Shown piece by piece: positions 1 to 8,593 of a stretch of DNA of 25,381 nucleotides (its first letter is position 1; the number at the start of each line of letters is the position of its first letter). The DNA is from JALZOC01 sp031361295 (GTDB taxonomy: Bacteria; Acidobacteriota; Vicinamibacteria; Vicinamibacterales; 2-12-FULL-66-21). The DNA lies in assembly GCA_031361295.1 (NCBI GenBank), contig JANMCN010000056.1:1-25381 (forward strand), written 5' to 3'. Both the position numbers and the translations under genes were made by a program. A model generated the notes under the pieces. It saw only the letters and a program-made list of their open reading frames with translations. It was not told the DNA's origin and made no database searches.

Positions 1-193
1 GATGCCGGTCATGGACGGCTGGCAGTTCCGCCGGGCGCAGGTGCTCGATTCGCGTCTCGCGACGATCCCGGTGATTGTCGTGTCTGCGGCCGGACGCGAG
101 CGCTCGACGCAGATCGACGCCGACGAGTACCTGTCGAAGCCGGTCAATCTCGACGAGCTGCTGGCGCGCGTCACCTACTACTGCGGAACTTGA
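1..193 (+). CDS. response regulator receiver domain, C-terminal end (5' truncated)
   Basis: This is the last 63 or so codons of a CheY-like receiver domain, cut by the window start. The visible part opens with the MPVMDGWQF stretch that normally follows the phospho-acceptor aspartate, so that aspartate lies just outside the window. The beta-4 element ends VVSA (the conserved Ser/Thr position). The beta-5 element carries the conserved lysine in LSKPVN, followed by the last helix (LDELLARVTYY). The stop is TGA at 191-193, so nothing follows the receiver: it is either a single-domain regulator or the receiver tail of a hybrid kinase. It converges on the L,D-transpeptidase gene with only 7 nt between the stops. 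Partner and output are unknown. Confidence 0.85.
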   Translation, partial: MPVMDGWQFRRAQVLDSRLATIPVIVVSAAGRERSTQIDADEYLSKPVNLDELLARVTYYCGT

Positions 194-200
194 ACGGCGC

Positions 201-1940
201 TCACCGTGCCGCGACCACAGGCGCCGCGAAGCTGGTCGCGGCCGTAGCGGCGTTCGTGCTGTGCCGCAAGCGCTCGAGCCGTTCGGCCAGTCTGGTCGAC
301 TGCCGGTCGTCGATCCTGTAGACGTCCTTGCGGAACTCCACCCCGCCGTCCGCCGCCACTCGCGCGGTCCAGTACCCGAGGTAGACCGGCACCGGCGTCT
401 TGAGCTTCACGATCTGCTCGCTCCCGGCGTGCATGGCTTCGGAGATCCGTTGCGGCGTCCACTCCGGCTGATCGCGAAGCACGTATCTGGCGAGCTGTTC
501 TGGCTGCTCGAGCCGAACGCAGCCGTGGCTGAACGACCGGCTCGCGCGCGCAAACAGCGAGTCTGCCGGCGTGTCGTGCAGGTACACATTGAACTGGTTC
601 GGGAACATGAACTTCCCCAGGCCCAACGAGTTCGACGTGCCCGGCCGCTGTCGGAACCGGTACTTTCCCGGCTTGTCGAGGTCGATCGATTCCGCGTCGA
701 CCGGCCGGCCGGCGGCGTCGACCACCTCCATGTTGCTGCGCTCGAGGAAGGTCGGATCCTTCATCATCGCCGGCAGCGTTTCCTTCTGCGCGATGTCGTC
801 CGGCACGTTCCAGTAGGGGGCGAACACGAGATACGTCATCTGGTGATTGAAGATGGGCGTTGGCGTGTCCTGTTTGCCGACGACGACGCGCATCGAGAGG
901 GGGACCTGGCCGTGCTCCCGCACGTCGAGCCGCATCTCGGGAATGTTGACGAGGATGTGCGGGTCCCCGAGATCGCGCGGAAGCCAGCGCCAGCGTTCCA
1001 TGTTCAATTCGATCTGGCGGATCCGCGACTCGACCGGCACGTTCAGCTCGGACACGACCGACGCACCCACCACGCCGTCGTCCGCCAACCCGTGGCGACG
1101 CTGGAACCGCTTCACCGCCTCCTGCAGGCTCGCGCCGTACACGGCTGGCCCGCCCTGGCTGACTGGGATGCCGACCAGGTCGCCCGACGCGGTGAGCCGC
1201 TGCGCGAGGGCAGGAACTGCGGGGGAGCTCTGTCCCGGTTTGAGCTTCATCGGTGGCACGCTCGGCCAGCCACCGCGCGCCGCGAGCGCACGATAGTCGG
1301 CCAGGGCCTGGCGGAGCCGCCGGTACTCCTCGTCGGTTGGCGTCAGCTCCATGAGAGATTCGGCCACCCGGTTGTCTCGGAGCGCGCGCTCGAGGTGGTC
1401 GAGAGGGTCGAACGGGTCCGTCGCGATCTGCCAGGTCGAGTCGGCGTGCGCGAGATCCGAGACCCCGTCGGCGAGGTCGGACGCGAGCTTGAGGTAGAGG
1501 TAAGTCAGCCATGCGTCCATCGCGGCTGCGGGACGCGGGTCGAACCCCTTGCGCGACAGGAATCCGGCTCCGGCTTCCTTGCGCCGCTGCTCGAGCAGGC
1601 CGGCCCCGTACATCTCAGGGTCGATCCCCTCCCGATCCGATGCGCGCAGGGCTCCGATCAGCGCATCCATCTGTTTCCGGGGAGCGCCGTGGCTGATCCA
1701 CGCCGGAGCGAATTCCCGCTTGTCGTAGAAGGATCGGGTCTGCTGCCAGAGGCGCGCGCCTTCCTGGTCGCTGGTGACGAAAGGGGGCTGATGGTTCGCT
1801 TGAAGTGCCTGGCGCAGCAGCGTATCGGGATCCTCAGCCGTCGTGACGCGCTGCCCGTCCGTCGGACGAAGATGTCCGCAGGAGGCGACGATGAGGACCG
1901 CAGATAAAATCAACAGGCGGCGTGACGTCGCAAACTGCAT
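201..1940 (-). CDS. L,D-transpeptidase family lipoprotein (YcbB/LdtD-like, YkuD domain)
   Basis: Predicted 579-aa periplasmic cell-wall enzyme of the YcbB/LdtD type, which forms 3-3 peptidoglycan cross-links using a catalytic cysteine. The N-terminus is a lipoprotein signal: arginines at 7-8, a hydrophobic stretch, then a VASC lipobox with Cys21, so the mature protein is probably membrane-anchored. Residues about 40-230 resemble the YcbB scaffold region. About 238-300 is a peptidoglycan-binding-like segment (AVKRFQRRHGL, DDGVVG). The YkuD catalytic domain covers about 325-510, with SHGCVRL giving His472 and Cys474. Length is typical of the YcbB branch, which is longer than simple YkuD enzymes. 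It stands alone, convergent with the receiver fragment and divergent from the PHP gene, so no pathway partner is visible. I am sure of the family; exact linkage specificity is inferred. Confidence 0.93.
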   Translation of the reverse strand: MQFATSRRLLILSAVLIVASCGHLRPTDGQRVTTAEDPDTLLRQALQANHQPPFVTSDQEGARLWQQTRSFYDKREFAPAWISHGAPRKQMDALIGALRASDREGIDPEMYGAGLLEQRRKEAGAGFLSRKGFDPRPAAAMDAWLTYLYLKLASDLADGVSDLAHADSTWQIATDPFDPLDHLERALRDNRVAESLMELTPTDEEYRRLRQALADYRALAARGGWPSVPPMKLKPGQSSPAVPALAQRLTASGDLVGIPVSQGGPAVYGASLQEAVKRFQRRHGLADDGVVGASVVSELNVPVESRIRQIELNMERWRWLPRDLGDPHILVNIPEMRLDVREHGQVPLSMRVVVGKQDTPTPIFNHQMTYLVFAPYWNVPDDIAQKETLPAMMKDPTFLERSNMEVVDAAGRPVDAESIDLDKPGKYRFRQRPGTSNSLGLGKFMFPNQFNVYLHDTPADSLFARASRSFSHGCVRLEQPEQLARYVLRDQPEWTPQRISEAMHAGSEQIVKLKTPVPVYLGYWTARVAADGGVEFRKDVYRIDDRQSTRLAERLERLRHSTNAATAATSFAAPVVAAR

Positions 1941-2059
1941 CAGTTACAGACCTCGCCGACTGGACAGCAAGGTCGATGCCCTCACGGAGCACGACCGGCA
2001 AGGGCGCAGTTCCCGCGAATTCGGGCGAAACAGCTAACGCGTGTCCACGAGGTATCACC

Positions 2060-3244
2060 TTGGTTACCCATTCCGCCGGTCGCAAGGGCTCGAAGAGGAG
2101 AGTGAGCCCCATCCCGAAAGGTCGCGCCACGGCCGCCAGCGCCGTCGAAGCGTTGATCCACGGCGACCTCAATATGGCTGCGGCGGCGCTGCTCCACGAT
2201 ATGGCCGCGCTTCAGCCCGCGGAGCGCAGCCAATTCGGCTACAAGCGCGCGGCGAAGGCCGTCATCGGGCTTCCGGTGTCCGTGGCGGACCTCGTCTCCG
2301 CGGGGACGCTGCGTGACGTCTCGTTCATCGGTCCGTCCAGCGCGCGAATCATCGGCGAGCTCGTCGCCAAAGGGCATTCTCCAACGGTAGACGAGGCAGT
2401 CGCACGGACCAGCCGCCCGGCCCCCATGCAGGCGCTCCGGGAGTACAGGGCCGGCTACCTGAGTCATTTCGCGCTGCAGCAGGCGCTCACGTTGTCGCTT
2501 GGCCGAGATGTGGTCCAGTGCGGGGATTACCGCGGCGATTTCCAGATGCACTCATCCTGGAGTGACGGGACCGAGCGGATTGCCGTGATGGCGGAGGCGG
2601 CGCTCGCGCGAGGCCACACGTGCCTGGGCATGACGGACCATTCGTATGGTCTCCCCATCGCCCATGGCATGAGCATGGCGGATGTGGCGCGTCAGCACCT
2701 CGAAATCGACTTCGTGAACGCCGAGTACGGCGGGCGCTTCCGCGTGTTCAAGGGCATCGAGGCGAACATCTTGGCTGACGGGAGCCTAGACGTTCAGCCG
2801 GACGAGCGACAGACCTTCGAGTTCGTCGTCGCGTCGCCGCACTCTCTGCTGCGGCGCCCCGACGATCAGACCGCGCGCATGCTGGCCGCTGTGCGTGGCT
2901 CCGGCGTCACCATCCTGGGCCATCCGCGGGGGCGGATGTTCAACAGCCGGCCTGGAGTCAAAGCCGACTGGGATCGCGTCTTCAAGGAGGCGGCAGAGCG
3001 GCGCGTTGCCGTGGAGCTCGACGGGAACTGGCACCGGCAGGATATCGACTTCGAACTGGCGCGTCGCGCCATGGAGGCCGGCTGCATATTTGCGCTCGAC
3101 AGCGACGCCCACTCGGTCGGGGAGCTGCGCTTCAGTGAGTACGCGATCGCCCATGCGCGCCTGGCGCTGATTCCGGCCAGTCGCGTGATCAATTGCTGGA
3201 GCAACGAGGAGCTGGAGGGGTGGATGGAGGCGCGACGCGCGTAG
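2060..3244 (+). CDS. PHP-domain phosphoesterase with PolX-like N-terminal domain
   Basis: The N-terminal part (AALLHDMAAL, YKRAAKAVIGL, LRDVSFIGPSSARIIGELV) resembles the helix-hairpin-helix domain of family X DNA polymerases. The C-terminal part is a PHP metal-dependent phosphoesterase: FQMHSSWSDG (motif I, with Gln in place of the first His), GMTDHS, FKGIEANI, VASPHS, ILGHPRG and LDSDAHS. The polymerase palm that lies between these parts in bacterial PolX is absent, so this is a PolX-like nuclease or phosphatase without polymerase activity; the substrate cannot be read from the sequence. The start is uncertain. TTG 2060 has GAGG 7 nt upstream (394 aa). GTG 2102 has GAGG/GGAG only 1-3 nt upstream. 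GTG 1922 would overlap the start of the divergent transpeptidase gene and adds low-complexity residues. It converges on the HMG-CoA lyase gene. Confidence 0.82.
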   Translation: MVTHSAGRKGSKRRVSPIPKGRATAASAVEALIHGDLNMAAAALLHDMAALQPAERSQFGYKRAAKAVIGLPVSVADLVSAGTLRDVSFIGPSSARIIGELVAKGHSPTVDEAVARTSRPAPMQALREYRAGYLSHFALQQALTLSLGRDVVQCGDYRGDFQMHSSWSDGTERIAVMAEAALARGHTCLGMTDHSYGLPIAHGMSMADVARQHLEIDFVNAEYGGRFRVFKGIEANILADGSLDVQPDERQTFEFVVASPHSLLRRPDDQTARMLAAVRGSGVTILGHPRGRMFNSRPGVKADWDRVFKEAAERRVAVELDGNWHRQDIDFELARRAMEAGCIFALDSDAHSVGELRFSEYAIAHARLALIPASRVINCWSNEELEGWMEARRA

Positions 3245-3264
3245 CGCAAGCCGGCCGCGCCCTC

Positions 3265-4166
3265 TTATGGGCGACGCACAGCGGCCCGGTAGTAGCGTGA
3301 CGGGAGAGGATGCCCGACGCGCGATTCCATGAACGTTGATGCCTCGACGAGGCGCCCGAGGTCCACGCCGGTCTGGATGCCCAAACCATCCAGCATGTAG
3401 ATCAGGTCTTCGGTTGCCAGATTGCCGGCAGCGCCCGGGGCGTACGGGCATCCCCCGAGACCACCCGCGGACGCGTCGAATGTCGCAATGCCCAGCCGCA
3501 GGGCCGTGAGGACGTTCGCAAGCGCCGTCCCACGCGTGTCGTGGAAATGGAGGGCAATCCGCTCGAGCCCGATCCGTTCGGCGACCGCCTCGACGATACG
3601 GGGGACCTGCCCAGGATGCGCGACGCCAATCGTGTCGCTGATCGCGACCTCGAACGCCCCCATGTCCGCCAGCGAACCCGCGACCCTGGCGACGGTGCCG
3701 GGCGCGACGTCCCCTTCGAACGGGCAGCCGAACGCGGTGGACACATACCCGCGCACCCGCATCCCCATCTCCAGCGCGCGCGCACACACGCCGCGGTACG
3801 TTTGCATTGAATCGTCGATCGACTGGTTGATGTTCCTGAGGCTGAACGCCTCGGAGGCGGCGGCAAACACCGCGACGTCGGTCACGCCTGCCGCGCGCGC
3901 TCTCTCGAGGCCGCTCAGGTTCGGTACGAGCGCCGCGTACCGCGCTGAGGGGCTCGGGTGATGCCGGCAAACACCTCGGCGGCGTCCGCCATCTGCGGTA
4001 CCCACTTCGGGCTGACGAAGGCCGAGACCTCGATGACGGGCAGGCCCGCGGCCGACAGCGCGTCCGTGAATGCGATCTTGTCGACCGTCGCGACCGCCGC
4101 GGCTTCATTCTGCAGACCGTCGCGGGGACCGACTTCCACGACGGTGACGCGCGCTGGGAGCGGCAT
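3265..4166 (-). pseudogene. mvaB: hydroxymethylglutaryl-CoA lyase, frameshifted
   Basis: HMG-CoA lyase cleaves 3-hydroxy-3-methylglutaryl-CoA to acetyl-CoA and acetoacetate, the last step of leucine breakdown, which fits its place at the end of the MCC operon. The first frame (from ATG 4164-4166) gives VEVGPRDGLQNE with catalytic Arg15-Asp16 and SPKWVPQMADAAEVFAGITRAP. The protein then continues in another frame as SARYAALVPNL through NINQSIDD, SDTIG, LHFHDTRG (metal histidines) and GGLGGCPYAPGAAGN, the active-site cysteine loop. The frames meet at the GGGG run at 3949-3952 (CCCC in the gene). One extra base there turns 902 nt into 903 and gives a 300-aa chain, the usual family length. All catalytic motifs are intact, so a sequencing or assembly deletion is as likely as a true pseudogene. 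Confidence 0.85.
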
Positions 4167-4197
4167 GGACTCAATTGTACGCGGACGTGCGCGATGG

Positions 4198-4701
4198 CTA
4201 CTCGAGGTCGATGAGCGGAACGCCCGGTTTCACCAGGTCTCCGGGCCGGCAGTGTACGGCGGCCACGATGCCGTCGGCAGGGGCACGCACCGGCAATTCC
4301 ATCTTCATCGCCTCCAGGATGACGAGCGAGTCCCCCTTGCGCACCCGGTCGCCCGGCGCGACCTCCACGCGGACGACGCTGGCGGGCATCGGCGCCGACA
4401 GGGAGCCGCGCGCCGCCCCGGCAGTCCGCCGGGGGCCCTCACGGGCCACCTCGAATTCGAACACATTCCCATCGAGGAAGACCCACCGCGTCTCGCCGGC
4501 CGAGGCGACCCAGGCCGTCCGCTCCTGACCGCGGCCGACGCGGATCTCTCCGGAACCCGCGATCCGCACGCTGAGCGCGGGCCCCCCGTCGATCGTCGCG
4601 GTGCCGTCGTCCCCGACCCTGACACGATATTCGCGGTCCCCACGCCGGAGCACGACGGTCTGATCCAACGTCAGCGCCCCCACCGCGTCAGCGTCGTCCA
4701 C
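4198..4701 (-). CDS. biotin carboxyl carrier part of methylcrotonyl-CoA carboxylase alpha
   Basis: The C-terminal biotinyl domain has the biotinylation motif EAMKME followed by LPVRAPADGIV, and is preceded by SAPMPASVVRVEVAPGDRVRKGDSL. Upstream is the beta-rich linker (BT-like) region found between biotin carboxylase and carrier in acyl-CoA carboxylase alpha subunits. As read, a 167-aa protein could start at GTG 4699-4701, overlapping the biotin carboxylase end by 31 nt in a different frame. However, adding one base to the CCCCC run at 4677-4681 (GGGGG in the gene) joins the two into a 653-aa chain, the normal size of one-piece MCC alpha or PCC alpha. I therefore think this is the C-terminal half of a broken single gene. 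It carries carboxyl-biotin from the carboxylase to the beta subunit. Confidence 0.8.
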   Translation of the reverse strand: MDDADAVGALTLDQTVVLRRGDREYRVRVGDDGTATIDGGPALSVRIAGSGEIRVGRGQERTAWVASAGETRWVFLDGNVFEFEVAREGPRRTAGAARGSLSAPMPASVVRVEVAPGDRVRKGDSLVILEAMKMELPVRAPADGIVAAVHCRPGDLVKPGVPLIDLE

Positions 4702-6158
4702 GGATCGGTCGGCGGCGCCGGGACGCCGGCCCCCGCCGTCGGCGAAGGACGCGCGATCGCCGCGGCCGCCAGGGCGTCGTCGGGCACGTCGCCGCCGGCG
4801 AGCAACCGGGTGAGGTGCTGCTCGATGAAGCCGGTATGAAGGCGCGCCTCTCGGAAATCCGGGTGGCTCAGCACCCGGACGAGGAATGGGATGTTGGTCC
4901 GGATTCCAAGCACCGGAAACGTCCGCAGGGCCGTGATCGCGCGCTCGATCGCGGCGCCTCGCGTTTCGGCGGCGACCGTGAGCTTCGCCAGGAGGGGATC
5001 GTAGTCGACCGATATGGTCCCGCCTTCGCGAACTCCCGAGTCGACGCGGATCCCGGGCCCCTGTGGTTCGCGATAGACCAGGAGGGGGCCTGCCTGGGGC
5101 AGAAACCCGGTCGCGGGATCTTCCGCGTACACGCGCACTTCGATCGCATGGCCGCGCTGGGTCAACGCCTCCTGCGACCAGGGCAGGGCGCCGCCGGCCG
5201 CGACGGTGAGCTGCGCGCGGACGAGGTCGACGCCGGTGACGGCCTCCGTCACCGGGTGCTCGACCTGCAGACGGGTATTCATCTCCAGAAAGTAAAAAGC
5301 CGCCGCCTCACCCGTGCCCTCCAGCAGGAATTCGATGGTCCCGGCGTTGCGATAGCCGGCCACGCGCGCGGCGGCAACGGCCGCCCGGCCCATCGCGTCG
5401 CGCAGTGCGGGGGTCAACCCGGGCGAGGGAGTCTCCTCGATCACCTTCTGATGCCGGCGCTGGATGGAACACTCGCGTTCGAACAGATGCACGGCGTGGC
5501 CGTGGTTGTCGCAGAACACCTGGATTTCGACGTGGCGGGGCGTTTCAATCAAGCGCTCCACGTAGAGCGTCCCGTCGCCGAATGCCGTGAGCGCTTCGCG
5601 CCGCGCGGCCGGGATCATGTCGCGTCCCGCGTTCTCGTCGCGAAGCACGCGCATACCCTTGCCGCCTCCGCCCGCCGACGCCTTCACGACTGCCGGATAT
5701 CCGACCTCGGCCACCGCGCCGGCGATTCCCGCGTCCGATTGATCGCGGGGCGTGAGGCCCGGCACGACGGGAACGCCCGCGCTCACCATGAGCGCCCGGG
5801 CGGCGATCTTCGACCCCATGCGCTCGATGACGTCCCCGGGTGGACCGATGAACGTGCAGCCGGCGGCCTCGCAGGCCCGGGCGAACGCCGGGTTCTCGGA
5901 CAGGAAGCCATAGCCGGGGTGCACGGCGTCCGCGCCCGTGGACCGGGCCGCTTCGATGACGGCGGGGATCGACAGGTAACTTTCGGCGGGTGACGCGGGA
6001 CCGATGCGGACACTCACGTCGGCGACGCGCACGTGCGGCGCGTCGGCGTCGGCGTCGGAGAATATCGCGACGCTTTCGATCCCGCTTTCGCGGCAGGCGC
6101 GGATGATGCGGACCGCGATCTCGCCGCGGTTGGCGACGAGCACCCGGCGAAACGTCAT
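4671..6158 (-). CDS. acetyl/propionyl/methylcrotonyl-CoA carboxylase, biotin carboxylase part
   Basis: ATP-dependent biotin carboxylase, 495 aa as read. The N-terminal domain has VLVANRGEIAVRIIRACRE and HPGYGFLSENP. The ATP-grasp domain has the glycine loop GGGGKGMR (163-170), ERECSIQRRHQKVIEE (227-242) and EMNTRLQVEHPVTE. The C-terminal domain has EVRVYAEDP and DSGVREG. By context it is the alpha chain of methylcrotonyl-CoA carboxylase (leucine pathway) rather than of fatty-acid synthesis, because it sits between the MCC beta/hydratase genes and HMG-CoA lyase. ATG 6156-6158 overlaps the hydratase stop as ATGA, indicating translational coupling. The stop at 4671-4673 falls right after a G5 run (minus strand); see the carrier entry for the likely one-base break. 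Confidence 0.92.
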   Translation of the reverse strand: MTFRRVLVANRGEIAVRIIRACRESGIESVAIFSDADADAPHVRVADVSVRIGPASPAESYLSIPAVIEAARSTGADAVHPGYGFLSENPAFARACEAAGCTFIGPPGDVIERMGSKIAARALMVSAGVPVVPGLTPRDQSDAGIAGAVAEVGYPAVVKASAGGGGKGMRVLRDENAGRDMIPAARREALTAFGDGTLYVERLIETPRHVEIQVFCDNHGHAVHLFERECSIQRRHQKVIEETPSPGLTPALRDAMGRAAVAAARVAGYRNAGTIEFLLEGTGEAAAFYFLEMNTRLQVEHPVTEAVTGVDLVRAQLTVAAGGALPWSQEALTQRGHAIEVRVYAEDPATGFLPQAGPLLVYREPQGPGIRVDSGVREGGTISVDYDPLLAKLTVAAETRGAAIERAITALRTFPVLGIRTNIPFLVRVLSHPDFREARLHTGFIEQHLTRLLAGGDVPDDALAAAAIARPSPTAGAGVPAPPTDPWTTLTRWGR

Positions 6159-6931
6159 GCGCTCCAGCCCGGCTTTCGCTTCTGGAGGAATGCCTGCATG
6201 CCCTCCTGGCCTTCTTCGGATATCCGCTGCGCCGCGATCGCGTTGGTGGTCAGGCCGACCACGTCCGCGGGTTTGGCGCCGGCAATCTCGCGAATCAATG
6301 CCTTCGCCACCGCGATCGCACGGGGTCCTGAGCTCGCGACATCACGGATGCGCCGCGCCACGGCTTCATCGAGGCCGGACGCGGGCACGACTTCGTGCAC
6401 GAGTCCGATGGCGCGCGCGCGTTCCGCGCTGAACCGGATGCCGGTCAGGAACAGTTCGCGGGCGGCGGAGACGCCAATCTTCCGGATCACGTAGGGGGCG
6501 ATCACCGCAGGCAGGATGCCGAGCTTGACCTCGCTCAAGGCAAACACCGCGTCGTCGGCCGCAATGACGATGTCGCAGACGGCCGCCAGCCCCACGCCGC
6601 CGCCGAGCGCCGCGCCCTGGACGCGCCCGATGACCGGCATCGGAAGCGTGTCGAGCCGCTCGAGCATGCGCGCGAGATCCTCCGCGTCGCTCAGGTTCTC
6701 GCGCTTCGAATAGGCGATCGCCTTCGACATCCAGGCAAGGTCAGCCCCCGCGCAAAAGACGCTGCCGGAGCCGGCAAGGACGACCGCGCGCAGGTCGGAC
6801 TGGCCCGCAGCCGACGCGGCGGCAGCCGTCAGTCCCGCGATCACCTCCTCGTCGAACGCATTACGGACGTCGGGACGATTGAGCGTCAGCCACAGGACGG
6901 ACTCACGTTGGTCGATCAGGATGGAAGGCAT
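6155..6931 (-). CDS. liuC: enoyl-CoA hydratase family, probable methylglutaconyl-CoA hydratase
   Basis: 258-aa crotonase-fold protein. It shows the substrate-binding CAGADLAWM motif, the oxyanion-hole region GAALGGGVGLAAVCDI and SEVKLGILPAVIAPYV carrying the catalytic glutamate position. The ADLAWM and ILPAVI signatures are those of the methylglutaconyl-CoA hydratase/LiuC branch. This enzyme hydrates 3-methylglutaconyl-CoA to HMG-CoA, the step between the carboxylase and the lyase, exactly matching its neighbours. It starts 19 nt after the MCC beta stop and its own TGA overlaps the biotin carboxylase ATG, so the genes are one transcription unit. Specificity is inferred from context and motif style. 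Confidence 0.9.
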   Translation of the reverse strand: MPSILIDQRESVLWLTLNRPDVRNAFDEEVIAGLTAAAASAAGQSDLRAVVLAGSGSVFCAGADLAWMSKAIAYSKRENLSDAEDLARMLERLDTLPMPVIGRVQGAALGGGVGLAAVCDIVIAADDAVFALSEVKLGILPAVIAPYVIRKIGVSAARELFLTGIRFSAERARAIGLVHEVVPASGLDEAVARRIRDVASSGPRAIAVAKALIREIAGAKPADVVGLTTNAIAAQRISEEGQEGMQAFLQKRKPGWSA

Positions 6932-6950
6932 GTGTGGGCGGCGCCGCTTG

Positions 6951-8558
6951 CTACATCCTCAGGATGCCGAATGTGGTGGCGCCGATCGGCCGGTTGAAGG
7001 CGGCGCCGAGGCCGAGCGCCAGCGCGCTGCGTGTGTCGGCCGGATCCAGGATCCCATCGTCCCACAGCCGCGCCGTGGAGTAGTACGGAGATCCTTCGCG
7101 CTCGTATTTGTCGAGGATGGGATTCCGGATCGCGGCTTCTTCTTCCGGGGTGAGAGTACGGCCGTCTCTCGCGAACTGATCACGCTTGACCGTCGTGAGC
7201 ACGCCGGCGGCCTGTTCGCCGCCCATCACGGAGATCCGGGCGTTCGGCCACATCCAGAGGAACCGCGGCTCGAATGCCCTGCCGCACATGCCGTAGTTCC
7301 CGGCGCCGAAGGACCCTCCGATGACGACTGTCAGCTTGGGTACCGCCGAGTTGGCGACCGCGTGCACCAGCTTCGCCCCGTCCTTTGCGATTCCGCCGCG
7401 CTCGTACTCGCGCCCGACCATGAACCCGGTGATGTTCTGCAGGAAGATCAACGGAATCCGGCGAAGGCTGCACAGCTCGATGAAGTGCGTCCCCTTCAGG
7501 GCGGACTCGGAGAAGAGCACCCCGTTGTTCGCGATGATGCCGACGAGGAACCCATGCAGCCTGGCGAACCCGGTCACGAGTGTGGCGCCGTAGCGTTCCT
7601 TGAACTCATCAAACCGCGAGCCGTCCACCAGCCTGGCGATGATCTCGCGGACCTCGTACGGCTTCCGTGTGTCGGCGTTCACGATGCCGTAGATGTCGCG
7701 CGCGTCGTGCAGGGGCTCCTCCGCGATGGTCAGGTCGCCGGGCAGCGTCTTCACCGAGTTCAGGGTGCTCACGATCGTCCGCGCGATCTGCAGCGCGTGC
7801 GCGTCGTCTTCCGCCAGGTAATCGGCGACACCTGAGAGCCGCGTGTGGACGTCGGCGCCGCCGAGCTCCTCCGCCGTGACCTCTTCGCCGGTCGCGGCCT
7901 TCACGAGCGGCGGACCTCCCAGAAAGATGGTGCCGGTGCCCTTGACGATGACCGTCTCGTCAGACATGGCGGGCACGTAGGCGCCGCCCGCCGTGCAGGA
8001 TCCCATCACGACGGCGATTTGGGGAATGCGTTCGGCCGAGAGGCGCGCCTGGTTGAAGAAAATGCGCCCGAAGTGATCCCGATCCGGAAAGACCTCGGCC
8101 TGGAGCGGGAGAAAGGCGCCGCCAGAGTCGACGAGATACACGCAGGGCAGCCGGTTGTCGAGCGCGACCTGCTGGGCCCGGACGTGCTTCTTCACCGTCA
8201 TCGGATAGTAGGTGCCGCCTTTGACCGTCGCGTCGTTCGCGACGATCAACACGTCGCGGCCCGACACCCGTCCGATGCCGGTGACGATGCCGGCCGACGG
8301 CGCCTCCCCGTCATAGAGGTCCCACCCCGCCAGCGCTGAGAGCTCGAGGAAGGGGGATCCCTCGTCCAGCAGCTTCTGGATCCGATCGCGCGCGGGCAGC
8401 TTTCCCTGCGCGCGATGGCGTTCGATGTATCGGGCGCCTCCTCCCTGCTTGACCAGTGCGGTCCGATCGCGCAGCTCGGACACCAGACCCCGCATCCGGG
8501 CGGCGTTCGTCTGAAAGAGCTCCGACTGCGGATCGACGTGGGATTCGAGGACGTCCAT
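6951..8558 (-). CDS. liuB: methylcrotonyl-CoA carboxylase beta (carboxyltransferase) subunit
   Basis: 535-aa carboxyltransferase that moves CO2 from carboxybiotin to 3-methylcrotonyl-CoA. The N-terminal crotonase-like half shows YLVDSGGAFLPLQ and GSCTAGGAYVPAMSDE (186-201). The C-terminal half shows NNGVLFSESALKGTHFIELC, FLQNITGFMVGREYE and the FGAGNYGMCGRAFEPRFLW region with MGGEQAAGVL (417-454). The NITGFMVG and GNYGMCGRAF features are typical of the MCC beta branch as opposed to propionyl-CoA carboxylase. It is the first gene of the minus-strand leucine operon; the isovaleryl-CoA dehydrogenase that often precedes it is not present in the window. No clear Shine-Dalgarno precedes ATG 8556-8558, and the leader holds a heptad tandem repeat. 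Confidence 0.93.
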   Translation of the reverse strand: MDVLESHVDPQSELFQTNAARMRGLVSELRDRTALVKQGGGARYIERHRAQGKLPARDRIQKLLDEGSPFLELSALAGWDLYDGEAPSAGIVTGIGRVSGRDVLIVANDATVKGGTYYPMTVKKHVRAQQVALDNRLPCVYLVDSGGAFLPLQAEVFPDRDHFGRIFFNQARLSAERIPQIAVVMGSCTAGGAYVPAMSDETVIVKGTGTIFLGGPPLVKAATGEEVTAEELGGADVHTRLSGVADYLAEDDAHALQIARTIVSTLNSVKTLPGDLTIAEEPLHDARDIYGIVNADTRKPYEVREIIARLVDGSRFDEFKERYGATLVTGFARLHGFLVGIIANNGVLFSESALKGTHFIELCSLRRIPLIFLQNITGFMVGREYERGGIAKDGAKLVHAVANSAVPKLTVVIGGSFGAGNYGMCGRAFEPRFLWMWPNARISVMGGEQAAGVLTTVKRDQFARDGRTLTPEEEAAIRNPILDKYEREGSPYYSTARLWDDGILDPADTRSALALGLGAAFNRPIGATTFGILRM

Positions 8559-8562
8559 ATTT

Positions 8563-8590
8563 ACTCGAGACTCGGGACTCGGGATTCGCG
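8563..8590. repeat. four tandem 7-bp units (ACTCGGG-like) in the leader of the leucine operon
   Basis: Four consecutive heptamers are ACTCGAG (8563-8569), ACTCGGG (8570-8576), ACTCGGG (8577-8583) and ATTCGCG (8584-8590). They lie between the minus-strand -10 candidate and the MCC beta start codon, so they would be in the 5' end of the operon transcript or overlap the transcription start. They may be a regulator-binding array or simple slippage sequence; nothing here decides. Confidence 0.6.
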
Positions 8591-8593
8591 TGA

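Noticed and set aside
75..1907. 610-codon plus-strand open frame across the transpeptidase gene
   Set aside because: It is a shadow of the high-GC antisense gene, with arginine-rich, family-free sequence; the minus-strand frame has a lipobox and the HGCVR catalytic motif.
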